5,166 bases of DNA from Nocardioidaceae bacterium (GTDB lineage: Bacteria > Actinomycetota > Actinomycetes > Propionibacteriales > Nocardioidaceae), in NCBI GenBank assembly GCA_013696365.1, contig JACCYS010000024.1, positions 1-5,166 of the forward strand. The letters run 5' to 3'. The position numbers were made by a program, and so were the translations under genes. The notes below the pieces were generated by a model. That model saw only the letters and a list, made by a program, of their open reading frames with translations, had not been told where the DNA came from and did not search any database. Positions 1-5,166 of this stretch are shown piece after piece (positions within the stretch are counted from its first letter, which is position 1; each line of letters opens with the position of its first letter).

Positions 1-974
1 TGATCCGCGGCAGCCCGGCGCCGAACCGGCCGGCGTACCCCCGGGTCGCGGCCTCGTCCCGGACCACCTTCTCGACCTTCTTCCACTCCACCCCGAACGG
101 CGGGTTGGCCAGCAGGTAGTCGAACGCCTCACCGGCGAGACCGTCCTCGGCGAACGAGTTGCCGTGCACGATGTGCGAGGCGTCCTGACCCTTCAGCATC
201 ATGTCCGAGCGACAGACCGCGTACGTCTCGGCGTTGAGCTCTTGGCCATACACCTCCAGCCGGGCCTTGCCGTTCAACCCGCGCAGGTGATCCTGGGCGA
301 CGCTGAGCATGCCGCCGGTGCCACGCCGGGTCGGCCAGCGTCTTGACGACGCCGGGCTTGGTGAGCAGGTCGTCATCCTCGATGAACAGCAGGTTCACCA
401 TCAGCCGGATGACCTCGCGGGGGGTGAAGTGCTCACCGGCGGTCTCGTTGGACAGCTCGGAGAACCGCCGGACGAGCTCCTCGTACAGGTAGCCCATCTC
501 GACGTGCGGCACCGCGTTGGGGTGCAGGTCGATCTCGCAGAACTTGGACACGACCAGATAGAGCAGCCCGGCTCGCTCGAGCCGGTCGACCTGGGTGTGC
601 AGGTCGAACTTCTCCAGCACGTCGGCCGCGCCCGGCGAGAATGCCCGCAGGTACTCGTGCAGGTTGTCAGAGATGTTGGACGGGTCGTCGAGCAGCCTGG
701 TCATGGTCAGCGGCGACACGTTGTAGAACTGCTCGCCCCCGGCGGCCTGCCGCAGCAGGGGGTCGATGTTGCCGACCTTGCCCTGCAGGCTCAGTGCCCG
801 GGCGAGCACCTCGCCCTTCGAGGGCTCCAAGACGCAGTCGAGGCGGCGGAGCACCACCATGGGCAGGATGACCCGGCCGTACTCGGACTGCTTGTAGTCG
901 CCGCGCAGCAGGTCGGCCACCGACCAGACGAACGCTGCGTGGTTGCGGATGGTCTCGTTGCCCGTGATCGGCAC
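1..974 (-). pseudogene. hsdM: Type I restriction-modification DNA methyltransferase subunit M (HsdM), frameshifted and cut by the window edge
   Basis: HsdM is the SAM-dependent N6-adenine methyltransferase subunit of type I restriction-modification complexes and works with HsdS (specificity) and HsdR (cleavage). The start is GTG at 972-974; an in-frame TGA lies 12 nt upstream, so no longer start exists, and GGGGGAG just before it is a closely spaced Shine-Dalgarno. Residues about 8-140 match the helical HsdM N-terminal domain (SVADLLRGDYKQSEYG, VILPMVVLRRLD). GEHFTPR follows at residues 180-186 (417-437). At residues 215-217 (DPA) the frame breaks: the expected DPACGTGG needs two more bases (gc on the plus strand) between 322 and 323. 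Past this point a different frame stays open to base 2 and gives good HsdM sequence, including GNSFAEDG and the catalytic NPPF motif at 95-106. The 3' end, hsdS and hsdR lie outside. Family identity is firm. Whether the gene is really dead depends on whether the 2-nt gap is genuine. Confidence 0.9.
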
Positions 975-1171
975 AGCTCCCCCACGTCAGGTGTCGGCTC
1001 AGGCGCTCATCCTGTCACCTCGCCCGGGCGGCACTGCGGGCAAGGACTTCGCGAGCCGCCCATCTTCGGATTCCCCCGCCGGGCGAAATCTTTCTCGATC
1101 CTTCTCGTCAGGAGGGGCTTTCGGGGCCGTTTACGGGCTGGAATGTCGGTGCCTTGTGGTGTGCTTTGTCC

Positions 1172-2887
1172 ATGTTCGACGGCGACTCGACGGCTCCGCT
1201 GGATGGCGATGGCGGTGGCCTGTCCGGGGGTTCGGTCGCCGCCGGTCTCGGGGCGGTGCTGGACGCGTTCGGGGAGCTGACCGGCTGTGACCGGGCCACC
1301 TTGGACGAGCTGGTAGGTCGGGTGCGGCCCTGCGAACAGCTGTCGGCCCGCCGGCTGCTGGACCGGATCGACGCGGCCGAGCGGCTGGCGCACGGGGTGC
1401 AGGCGTTCCAGGTCCGCGACCTGGCCGCCTTCGGCACCGCGCGCGACCGCGGGGACGAAGCCGCCGGCTGCCCGGACGGGCTGGTCGGGCGCACCGCCGG
1501 CCTGGAGGTCGCCGAGGCGCTGGCGGTCGCTGTGTCCACCGGGCAGCTGCGGGTATGGGAGGCGAGCAGGGCGGTGCAGCGCCACCCGCTGCTGCTTGAG
1601 CTCGTCGGGACCGGGCGGGTGTCGTGGCCCGGGCTGCACCGAGTGCTGGCCGCCACCGACGTCCTCGACGACCTGCAGCTGTGCCGGCGAGTCGACCGGC
1701 AGCTGGCCGCAGACACCGCCGCATCCCGGTGGGCACCGGCCCAGCTGGAACGCGCCGCCCACCGCCGGGTGCTGGCCGTCGACCCCACCGCCGCCGACCG
1801 CCGCGCCGCCGCAGCCAGGCGCCGCCGCTCAGTGCGGATGGGTGACCCACGAGACGGCGTCGCCGCAATCTTCGCCACCTTGCGGGCCGAGGAGGCGTGG
1901 GCGGTGTTCACCCTGCTGGACCGCACCGCCCGAGCGATGCGCAAGGCCGGCGACGAACGATCACTGGACACGCTGATGGCCGACCTGTTCGTGGCCTGGC
2001 TCACCGGCACCACCCTCACCACCCCGGCCCCGGACGACGCCGAACCGGACGCAAGCCCGAACGCAGGCCCGGCGCCGGCGAGCTGGCACTGCGTGGACGG
2101 CTTGGAGCCCTGGACCGACTCCGACCCGTCGCCAGTCCACCCCGACCCCGACCCGGCACCCGACGACCCGGCCTGGGACCTGGCCCCCTGGGACCAGCCC
2201 GACACCTCAGGCCAGCCCGACGCCTCCGGGCCGCCGGCACGTCGGCTGCCGCTGCCCGTCGAGGTCCAGGTGGTCATCTCCGCGGCAACCCTGCTCGGCA
2301 TCGACGACGCCCCCGGGCTGCTCCGCGGCTACGGGGCGGTGCCGGCCTCGGTGATCCGCGACATCATCGACGCCGCCGACACCAGCCCGACCACCAGCCC
2401 GACCACCAGCCCGGCCAGGACCCGGCTGCGGGCACTGTTCTGCGACCCGGTCGACGGCCGGCTGATAGCGATGGACTCCACCGCCCGCTGCTTCACCGGC
2501 GGGCTCGGCCAGTTCGCGCTGTGCCGCGACCAGGACTCCCGCCTCGGCGGTGGGCGCATCGCCGAGATCGACCACATCCGCGACCACCAGCACGGCGGCC
2601 CCACCGCCGCCGCCAACGCCCAAGCCCTCGCCAAGCTCCCCCACATCCTCAAGGACCATCCCCAAGTCACCGTCACCGCGCTGCCACCGACCAGCCGCGG
2701 CGACGGCCTCGACCGGCTGCGCATCCACGCCCCCGACATCGAATGGCGACTGCCCAGCGGGCGCACCCACACCAGCCGACCCCCACCCGCACTCGGCCCG
2801 GGCAGCGGCCCCGACCCGCCGCCCGACCCCCACCCCGCCAGCCTCGGCGAACAACACCTCGCCCGCCTGCTCGCGTCCGCAGGCTGA
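1172..2887 (+). CDS. DUF222 (13E12 repeat family) protein with C-terminal HNH endonuclease domain
   Basis: This is a protein of 571 residues from ATG 1172 (MFDGDS). TTG at 1154 would add six residues, but MFD/MFE-type starts are common in this family and neither start has a good ribosome site. Residues about 20-275 form the helical DUF222 region (for example RLLDRIDAAERLAHGVQAF). An acidic, proline-rich linker, about 280-360, contains many Pro-Asp pairs. A second folded part and a TSPT repeat (404-415) lead into the HNH domain: C451, IDH (H468), GGPT, N482 and H491-x-x-K494. The H-N-H triad is therefore present with usual spacing. However, Cys5 of the usual C-x4-C is Ser456, and the later Cys before the last His is missing, so zinc binding is doubtful. 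The tail GEQHLARLLASAG is typical of the family. Such genes are multicopy in actinobacteria, often near mobile DNA. A nuclease role is inferred only from the domain; the biological function is unknown. It is transcribed divergently from hsdM. Confidence 0.9.
   Translation: MFDGDSTAPLDGDGGGLSGGSVAAGLGAVLDAFGELTGCDRATLDELVGRVRPCEQLSARRLLDRIDAAERLAHGVQAFQVRDLAAFGTARDRGDEAAGCPDGLVGRTAGLEVAEALAVAVSTGQLRVWEASRAVQRHPLLLELVGTGRVSWPGLHRVLAATDVLDDLQLCRRVDRQLAADTAASRWAPAQLERAAHRRVLAVDPTAADRRAAAARRRRSVRMGDPRDGVAAIFATLRAEEAWAVFTLLDRTARAMRKAGDERSLDTLMADLFVAWLTGTTLTTPAPDDAEPDASPNAGPAPASWHCVDGLEPWTDSDPSPVHPDPDPAPDDPAWDLAPWDQPDTSGQPDASGPPARRLPLPVEVQVVISAATLLGIDDAPGLLRGYGAVPASVIRDIIDAADTSPTTSPTTSPARTRLRALFCDPVDGRLIAMDSTARCFTGGLGQFALCRDQDSRLGGGRIAEIDHIRDHQHGGPTAAANAQALAKLPHILKDHPQVTVTALPPTSRGDGLDRLRIHAPDIEWRLPSGRTHTSRPPPALGPGSGPDPPPDPHPASLGEQHLARLLASAG
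2381..2416 (+). repeat. Three tandem 12-bp repeats inside the DUF222 gene
   Basis: The unit accagcccgacc occurs three times in a row (2381-2392, 2393-2404, 2405-2416), the last with one change (a to g in gacc/ggcc). It is in frame and encodes TSPT-TSPT-TSPA, a flexible spacer just before the HNH half. As the unit is a multiple of three, copy-number change would alter the spacer length without breaking the frame. Confidence 0.9.
2846..2887 (+). repeat. DUF222 3'-end repeat, copy 1 (tail of the intact gene)
   Basis: The last 42 bases of the intact DUF222 gene, including its stop codon, match 3850-3891 in the same orientation at 36 of 42 positions without gaps. Both encode GE-x-HLARLLASAG followed by TGA. 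The two copies bracket about 960 bp holding arfB and gene fragments. Confidence 0.8.
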
Positions 2888-2888
2888 G

Positions 2889-3005
2889 GTCAGCCGGACG
2901 CGTGCCCAGCGACCGCAGGTGGTAGCCGCCCTCCTGCACGACCACCGACGGCACGTCCAGCCCGCCCAGCAGCCGGCCAGCACGCGCATAACCGTCGACC
3001 ATGAC
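2889..3005 (-). pseudogene. Fragment resembling the C-terminal part of a histone-deacetylase-family amidohydrolase
   Basis: On the minus strand, bases 3002 to 2892 encode VDGYARAGRLLGGL, then VPSVVVQEGGYHLRSLG. This is the pattern of the bacterial histone deacetylase / acetylpolyamine amidohydrolase family, in which the Tyr of the EGGY motif (here 2922-2930) stabilises the reaction intermediate. Only about 35 residues are recognisable. The zinc-binding Asp and His residues, which lie in the missing upstream part, are absent. The similarity stops on the C-terminal side where the DUF222 3' end begins (about 2888). It stops on the N-terminal side near 3005, where the frame gives nothing family-like. 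The piece is therefore a remnant with no start or stop of its own. The call rests on motif recognition of a short stretch; chance similarity is possible but unlikely given the long run of family-like residues. Confidence 0.55.
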
Positions 3006-3024
3006 CCGCACGGGACCCGCCGAC

Positions 3025-3041
3025 CGTCGACCCGGTCGACG
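3025..3041. repeat. Short perfect inverted repeat (CGTCGAC / GTCGACG)
   Basis: Seven bases, cgtcgac, are followed by a 3-nt spacer and the exact reverse complement gtcgacg. It lies between the deacetylase-like fragment and the first ATG (3042) of the orphan plus-strand frame. It could be an operator, a recombination footprint or a chance GC-rich palindrome. No T-run follows, so it is not a clear terminator. Confidence 0.5.
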
Positions 3042-3152
3042 ATGCGGCTGGCCGTGGGCGCTCACGGCTACGAGGTGAACATCACACTGGAGGCACGCGA
3101 GGGTGGCGACCTGGTCGGCCACCGTCGCTGGCAGCAGCGGCTGCCGCGCTGA
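3042..3152 (+). CDS. Orphan 36-codon reading frame, unknown; possible 3' end of a lost gene
   Basis: From ATG 3042 to TGA 3150-3152 this frame encodes a 36-residue peptide starting MRLAVGAHGYEVNITLEA and ending RRWQQRLPR. I do not recognise the family. About 30 of 36 codons end in G or C, the bias of real genes here, and the VNITLEA stretch looks like a beta strand of a folded protein. The frame is also open upstream, but there the codon bias and composition look random. There is no evident Shine-Dalgarno before the ATG. It converges with arfB, 19 nt from the arfB stop codon. Either it is a small gene or, more likely given the gene fragments around it, the surviving 3' end of a longer gene. 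Confidence 0.3.
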   Translation: MRLAVGAHGYEVNITLEAREGGDLVGHRRWQQRLPR

Positions 3153-3171
3153 CCTCGACCGCAGGCGGCGC

Positions 3172-3594
3172 TCAGTCCGTCGGGCGGCGGCGCAGCTGCT
3201 TGGTGCGGGAACGCTGTTGCTTGGCGTCGAGCCGCCGCCGCACCGAGCCCCGCGTCGGCCTGGTCACACGGCGGCTCCGCGGCGGCGGCGCAAGCGCCTG
3301 GTCGAGCACCTCGACCAGGCGCTGTTCGGCGGCCCGCCGGTTGGCGATCTGCGCACGATGTTCCTGCGCCGACACGGTGAGCACGCCGTCGACCAGGCGA
3401 TCGGCCAGCCGAGCCAGCGCTCGCTGGCGCAGCGGCTCGGGCAGCGCGGTGCTGCGCGCCACGTCAAAGGACAGCTCGACCCTGCTGTCGGCGGTGTTCA
3501 CACTCTGCCCACCAGGGCCGCCGGAGCGCGAGAAACGCCAGCGCAGCTCGCGCCGCGGGATGCTCAGCGAGCGGACGCGCAGCGACGAGGACAT
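3172..3594 (-). CDS. arfB: Alternative ribosome-rescue factor ArfB (peptidyl-tRNA hydrolase, GGQ motif)
   Basis: This is a complete protein of 140 residues, the normal size for ArfB (YaeJ), starting at ATG 3592-3594. ArfB enters stalled ribosomes lacking a stop codon and hydrolyses the peptidyl-tRNA ester, freeing the nascent chain. The sequence has the release-factor catalytic loop SGGPGGQSVN, with GGQ at residues 28-30, preceded by an RRELRWRFSRS stretch. A compact domain with the conserved VNTADSRVEL follows, then a very basic tail (RRRLDAKQQRSRTKQLRRR, about 117-136) that in known ArfB lies in the empty mRNA channel. Unlike release factors RF1 and RF2, it has no codon-recognition domain. 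The ribosome-binding site is weak. It appears transcribed alone; the next minus-strand sequence upstream is a gene fragment. It is the only clearly intact gene between the two DUF222 3' ends. Confidence 0.93.
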   Translation of the reverse strand: MSSSLRVRSLSIPRRELRWRFSRSGGPGGQSVNTADSRVELSFDVARSTALPEPLRQRALARLADRLVDGVLTVSAQEHRAQIANRRAAEQRLVEVLDQALAPPPRSRRVTRPTRGSVRRRLDAKQQRSRTKQLRRRPTD

Positions 3595-3629
3595 GGTCGG
3601 ACCAGTCTGGCAGTCCCAGGAACGAGCGA

Positions 3630-3818
3630 TCAGCGGATCTGTTCCACGCCGGGCCCGCGAAGGCGACGGGTGGCAGCGGCGGTGCGGCCGGTGATCAGCA
3701 GCAGCAGGTCACCGACCGTCCCTTCCACCAGGGCGCCGTCACCCACCGACAGGTCGGCGTCGGTGGCGACCAAACGGAGGCCGCGCAGGCGGCGACGGGC
3801 GTGGAACGGCCAGCCCAT
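3630..3818 (-). pseudogene. C-terminal fragment of a maleylpyruvate isomerase family, mycothiol-dependent enzyme
   Basis: On the minus strand, 3818 to 3630 encodes about 62 residues ending in TGA (3630-3632). The pattern RRRLRGLRLVATDADLSVGDG, then VGDLLLLITGRTAA and LRGPGVEQI, is typical of the C-terminal domain of the actinobacterial MDMPI/TIGR03083-type proteins (normally over 200 residues), which use mycothiol as thiol cofactor. The metal-binding N-terminal DinB-like domain is missing. Upstream (above about 3820) the sequence changes into the tail of a DUF222 gene on the opposite strand. The natural C-terminus is kept, and it lies 35 nt upstream of the arfB start in the same direction, so the two may once have been neighbours. 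No plausible start codon with a ribosome site is seen; GTG at 3840-3842 would read antisense through the DUF222 relic. Family call is by recognition of the pattern. Confidence 0.65.
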
Positions 3819-3829
3819 TGACCACACCC

Positions 3830-3891
3830 GCCCGAACCCCACCAGCGCCGGCGAACGGCACCTCGCACGGCTACTCGCGTCCGCCGGCTGA
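3830..3891 (+). pseudogene. Relic of the 3' end of a second DUF222/HNH gene
   Basis: Bases 3830-3891 encode PNPTSAGERHLARLLASAG and a TGA stop. This matches the tail of the intact DUF222 gene (DPHPASLGEQHLARLLASAG), with 36 of 42 identical bases in the last 42. Upstream of about 3825 the match is lost and the DNA is the antisense maleylpyruvate-isomerase fragment, so at least 95 percent of this DUF222 copy is gone. The differences between the copies show that the relic is not a very recent duplicate. It may derive from another family member. Confidence 0.75.
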
Positions 3892-3896
3892 CCTCA
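3884..3896 (+). repeat. 13-bp sequence at the DUF222 relic stop, inverted copy at 2885-2897
   Basis: ccggctgacctca here is the exact reverse complement of 2885-2897 (tgaggtcagccgg), which starts at the stop codon of the intact DUF222 gene. A related direct copy, gctgacctcgaccgc at 3148-3162, matches 3887-3901 at 14 of 15 positions. All three sit on TGA stop codons. This may mark recombination sites or may be chance in GC-rich DNA. Confidence 0.4.
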
Positions 3897-3942
3897 ACCG
3901 CGTCCTCGCCGCACCGACTCGTAGCGGTCGGCCTCTCGGGCC

Positions 3943-3948
3943 GATAAT
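3943..3948 (+). promoter_or_regulatory. Possible -10 element of the DUF2252 gene promoter
   Basis: GATAAT matches the TATAAT consensus at five of six positions and is one of the few AT-rich patches in this 100-bp gap, 45 nt before the chosen start. No convincing -35 hexamer lies 16-18 bp upstream (the region reads cgactcgtagc), so this is a weak prediction. Confidence 0.3.
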
Positions 3949-3992
3949 GGCCGGAGACCGGCCGGTCGCGCGACGATTCTGTGGGGTGCGGT

Positions 3993-5166
3993 GTGAGTTC
4001 GCCCAAGCATGTGGTCTTCGCCTCAGCCAGCAGCCAGCCCTACGCATCTCTGCGCAGTCGACCCACGCCTCGTGCCGAGCGGTACGCCATGGGTCGCGCG
4101 CTGCGCAAGCAGGTGCCGCGTTCCTCGCTCAAGAAGTGGGCCCCACCACCGGGACGGCGGGACCCGGTGGACCAGATCAACCAGTCGCACGAGGGTCGCG
4201 AGGACTGGCTGGTGCCGGTGCGGGTGGGCCGCATGGTGGAGTCGCCATATGGCTTCCTGCGCGGGACGGCGATCGTGATGGCCGAAGACTTTGCCGCCCT
4301 CCCGGCGACCGGCATCACGCCGGTGATCTGCGGTGACGCGCACGTCGGCAACTTCGGCTTCTACGGCTCGCCGGAACGCGAGCTCGTCCTCGACCTGAAC
4401 GACTTCGACGAAGCTCACCCCGGCAGCTGGGAATGGGACCTGCGCCGACTGACCGCGAGCGTCTGGGTGGCCGGCCGGCAGAACGGCCTGCCCGAGGGCC
4501 ACTGCAAGAAGGCGACGACCGCCTGCGTGGCGGCTTACCGCGACCAGGTGCGTCACCTCGCCGAGCAACCGCTGCTCTCCCGCTCGTTCGAGCGCCTCGA
4601 CCTCGACCGGCTGCGGAGCGTGACCTCGGACTCCTCGTTGGCCAAGGCCATCAAGCGTGCGGCGCGCCAGGCAAAGACCAAGACCAGCGACCGAGCGATT
4701 CCCCGCTTCACCGAGCAGCACCGGGGCAGCCGCCGGATCGTCGAGGAGCAGCCGCTCATCACCAGGCTGAGCGAGGGGGACTACGAACGCCTCGCGGTCG
4801 CGCTGGACGATTACCTCGCGACCCTCGCCCCGCACTGGGGCCGGGTGCTGGGCGGCTACACCCTGCTCGACATGGCGCACAAGGTCGTCGGCGTGGGAAG
4901 CGTCGGGCTGCGTGCCTATGTTGCGCTGTGCGAGGGAAGTAACCCCGACGACGTGCTCTTCCTGCAGCTCAAGCAGGCCCGCCGCTCGGTGATCGCGCCG
5001 TTCGTCCACGGCGACTCCGCGTTGCACGACCACCAGGGGCAACGGGTCGTGGAGTACCAGCAGGCGCTGCAGACGGTCAGCGACCCCCTGCTCGGCTGGA
5101 CGACCGTCGACGGACGGCAGTTCTACGTTCGCCAGTTCCGCAACATGAAGGGCAGCGTCGCCCTCG
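3993..5166 (+). CDS. DUF2252 domain-containing protein, 3' end beyond window
   Basis: About 391 residues are visible; the gene continues past the right edge. The start GTG 3993 has a GGGG Shine-Dalgarno at 3983-3986 with a 6-nt gap. ATG 4089 would remove PRAERYAMGRA, a stretch resembling the usual N-terminal start of the family, so I prefer 3993; GTG 3981 is a further option. Family hallmarks in order are PVRVGRMVESPYGFLRG (about 75-91), GDAHVGNFG (114-122), LDLNDFDEA (133-141), GSWEWDLRRL, a central region with few clear motifs, VVGVGSVGLR (298-307), LQLKQA (K327), and FYVRQFRNMKG near the edge. The GDAHVGN and NDFD motifs resemble the catalytic loop and metal-binding motif of aminoglycoside-phosphotransferase-like kinases. 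The biochemical activity of the family is not known to me, so a kinase role is inference. It appears to stand alone, reading away from the rearranged region. Confidence 0.9.
   Translation, partial: MSSPKHVVFASASSQPYASLRSRPTPRAERYAMGRALRKQVPRSSLKKWAPPPGRRDPVDQINQSHEGREDWLVPVRVGRMVESPYGFLRGTAIVMAEDFAALPATGITPVICGDAHVGNFGFYGSPERELVLDLNDFDEAHPGSWEWDLRRLTASVWVAGRQNGLPEGHCKKATTACVAAYRDQVRHLAEQPLLSRSFERLDLDRLRSVTSDSSLAKAIKRAARQAKTKTSDRAIPRFTEQHRGSRRIVEEQPLITRLSEGDYERLAVALDDYLATLAPHWGRVLGGYTLLDMAHKVVGVGSVGLRAYVALCEGSNPDDVLFLQLKQARRSVIAPFVHGDSALHDHQGQRVVEYQQALQTVSDPLLGWTTVDGRQFYVRQFRNMKGSVAL

Noticed and set aside
1001..1025. Tiny minus-strand leader peptide (ATG AGC GCC TGA after gaggtgacagg) ahead of hsdM
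   Set aside because: Three codons with no attenuator structure visible. Without comparative data it cannot be told from chance.
1110..1117. aggagggg, a near-perfect Shine-Dalgarno, in the hsdM-DUF222 gap
   Set aside because: No ATG, GTG or TTG lies at a proper distance downstream in the DUF222 frame (the first is TTG 1154). ATG 1143 is in another frame and too far. It is probably an orphan or chance G-run.
1164..1179. Possible LexA/SOS box overlapping the DUF222 start (GTTCGA at 1174-1179)
   Set aside because: Only the right half-site is present; the left half reads ctttgt instead of tcgaac.
309..1280. Long plus-strand open frame opposite hsdM
   Set aside because: It is antisense to well-conserved HsdM sequence, and its composition (repeated Val/Gly/Gln/Leu) is typical of shadow frames in GC-rich DNA.
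2381..2416. CRISPR-like repeats
   Set aside because: The 12-bp units are directly adjacent, lack spacers and are in frame within a gene: a coding tandem repeat.
3130..3145. Hairpin ggcagc-agcg-gctgcc as a terminator between the orphan frame and arfB
   Set aside because: The stem is only 6 bp, has no T-run on either strand, and lies within the orphan frame. Such palindromes are common in GC-rich coding DNA.
4023..5042. 339-codon minus-strand open frame opposite the DUF2252 gene
   Set aside because: The plus strand carries clear DUF2252 motifs throughout; the antisense frame shows no recognisable family.

Overview
The window is very GC-rich (roughly 70 percent), with strong G/C preference at third codon positions. 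It carries a DUF222/13E12-type HNH gene and a fragment resembling mycothiol-dependent maleylpyruvate isomerases. Together these point to a high-GC actinobacterium. The genus cannot be fixed from the sequence alone.

Layout, left to right. (1) 1-974, minus strand: the N-terminal part of a type I restriction-modification methyltransferase subunit (HsdM) that runs off the left edge. It is broken by an apparent 2-nt deletion exactly in the SAM-binding motif DPACGTGG. (2) 975-1171: a short divergent intergenic region. (3) 1172-2887, plus strand: a DUF222 protein with a C-terminal HNH endonuclease domain. The H, N and H positions are kept, but most of the expected Cys ligands are replaced. (4) 2888-3171: a patchwork holding a short antisense piece resembling the C-terminal part of a histone-deacetylase-family protein, a small GTCGAC stem-loop, and an orphan plus-strand reading frame of 36 codons. 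(5) 3172-3594, minus strand: an intact arfB-type ribosome-rescue peptidyl-tRNA hydrolase with a GGQ motif. (6) 3630-3818, minus strand: the C-terminal piece of a maleylpyruvate-isomerase-family gene. It is cut at its 5' side by (7), a remnant of the 3' end of a second DUF222 gene (about 3830-3891, plus strand). (8) 3993-5166, plus strand: most of a DUF2252 gene, cut by the right edge.

The genes do not form one pathway. The centre looks like accessory or rearranged DNA: two copies of a DUF222 3' end, a full one and a relic, bracket about 1 kb that holds one intact housekeeping-type gene and at least two gene fragments. Short matching sequences at the stop codons (13 bp inverted, 14/15 bp direct) suggest recombination around DUF222 tails, as 13E12 repeats are known to mediate or attract in mycobacteria. 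The strongest points for follow-up are this mosaic, the frameshift in hsdM, the Cys-poor HNH domain, and the order of kinase-like motifs in the DUF2252 protein. I see no convincing complete new defence or other system; the restriction-modification gene is interrupted and its partners hsdS and hsdR are not in the window.
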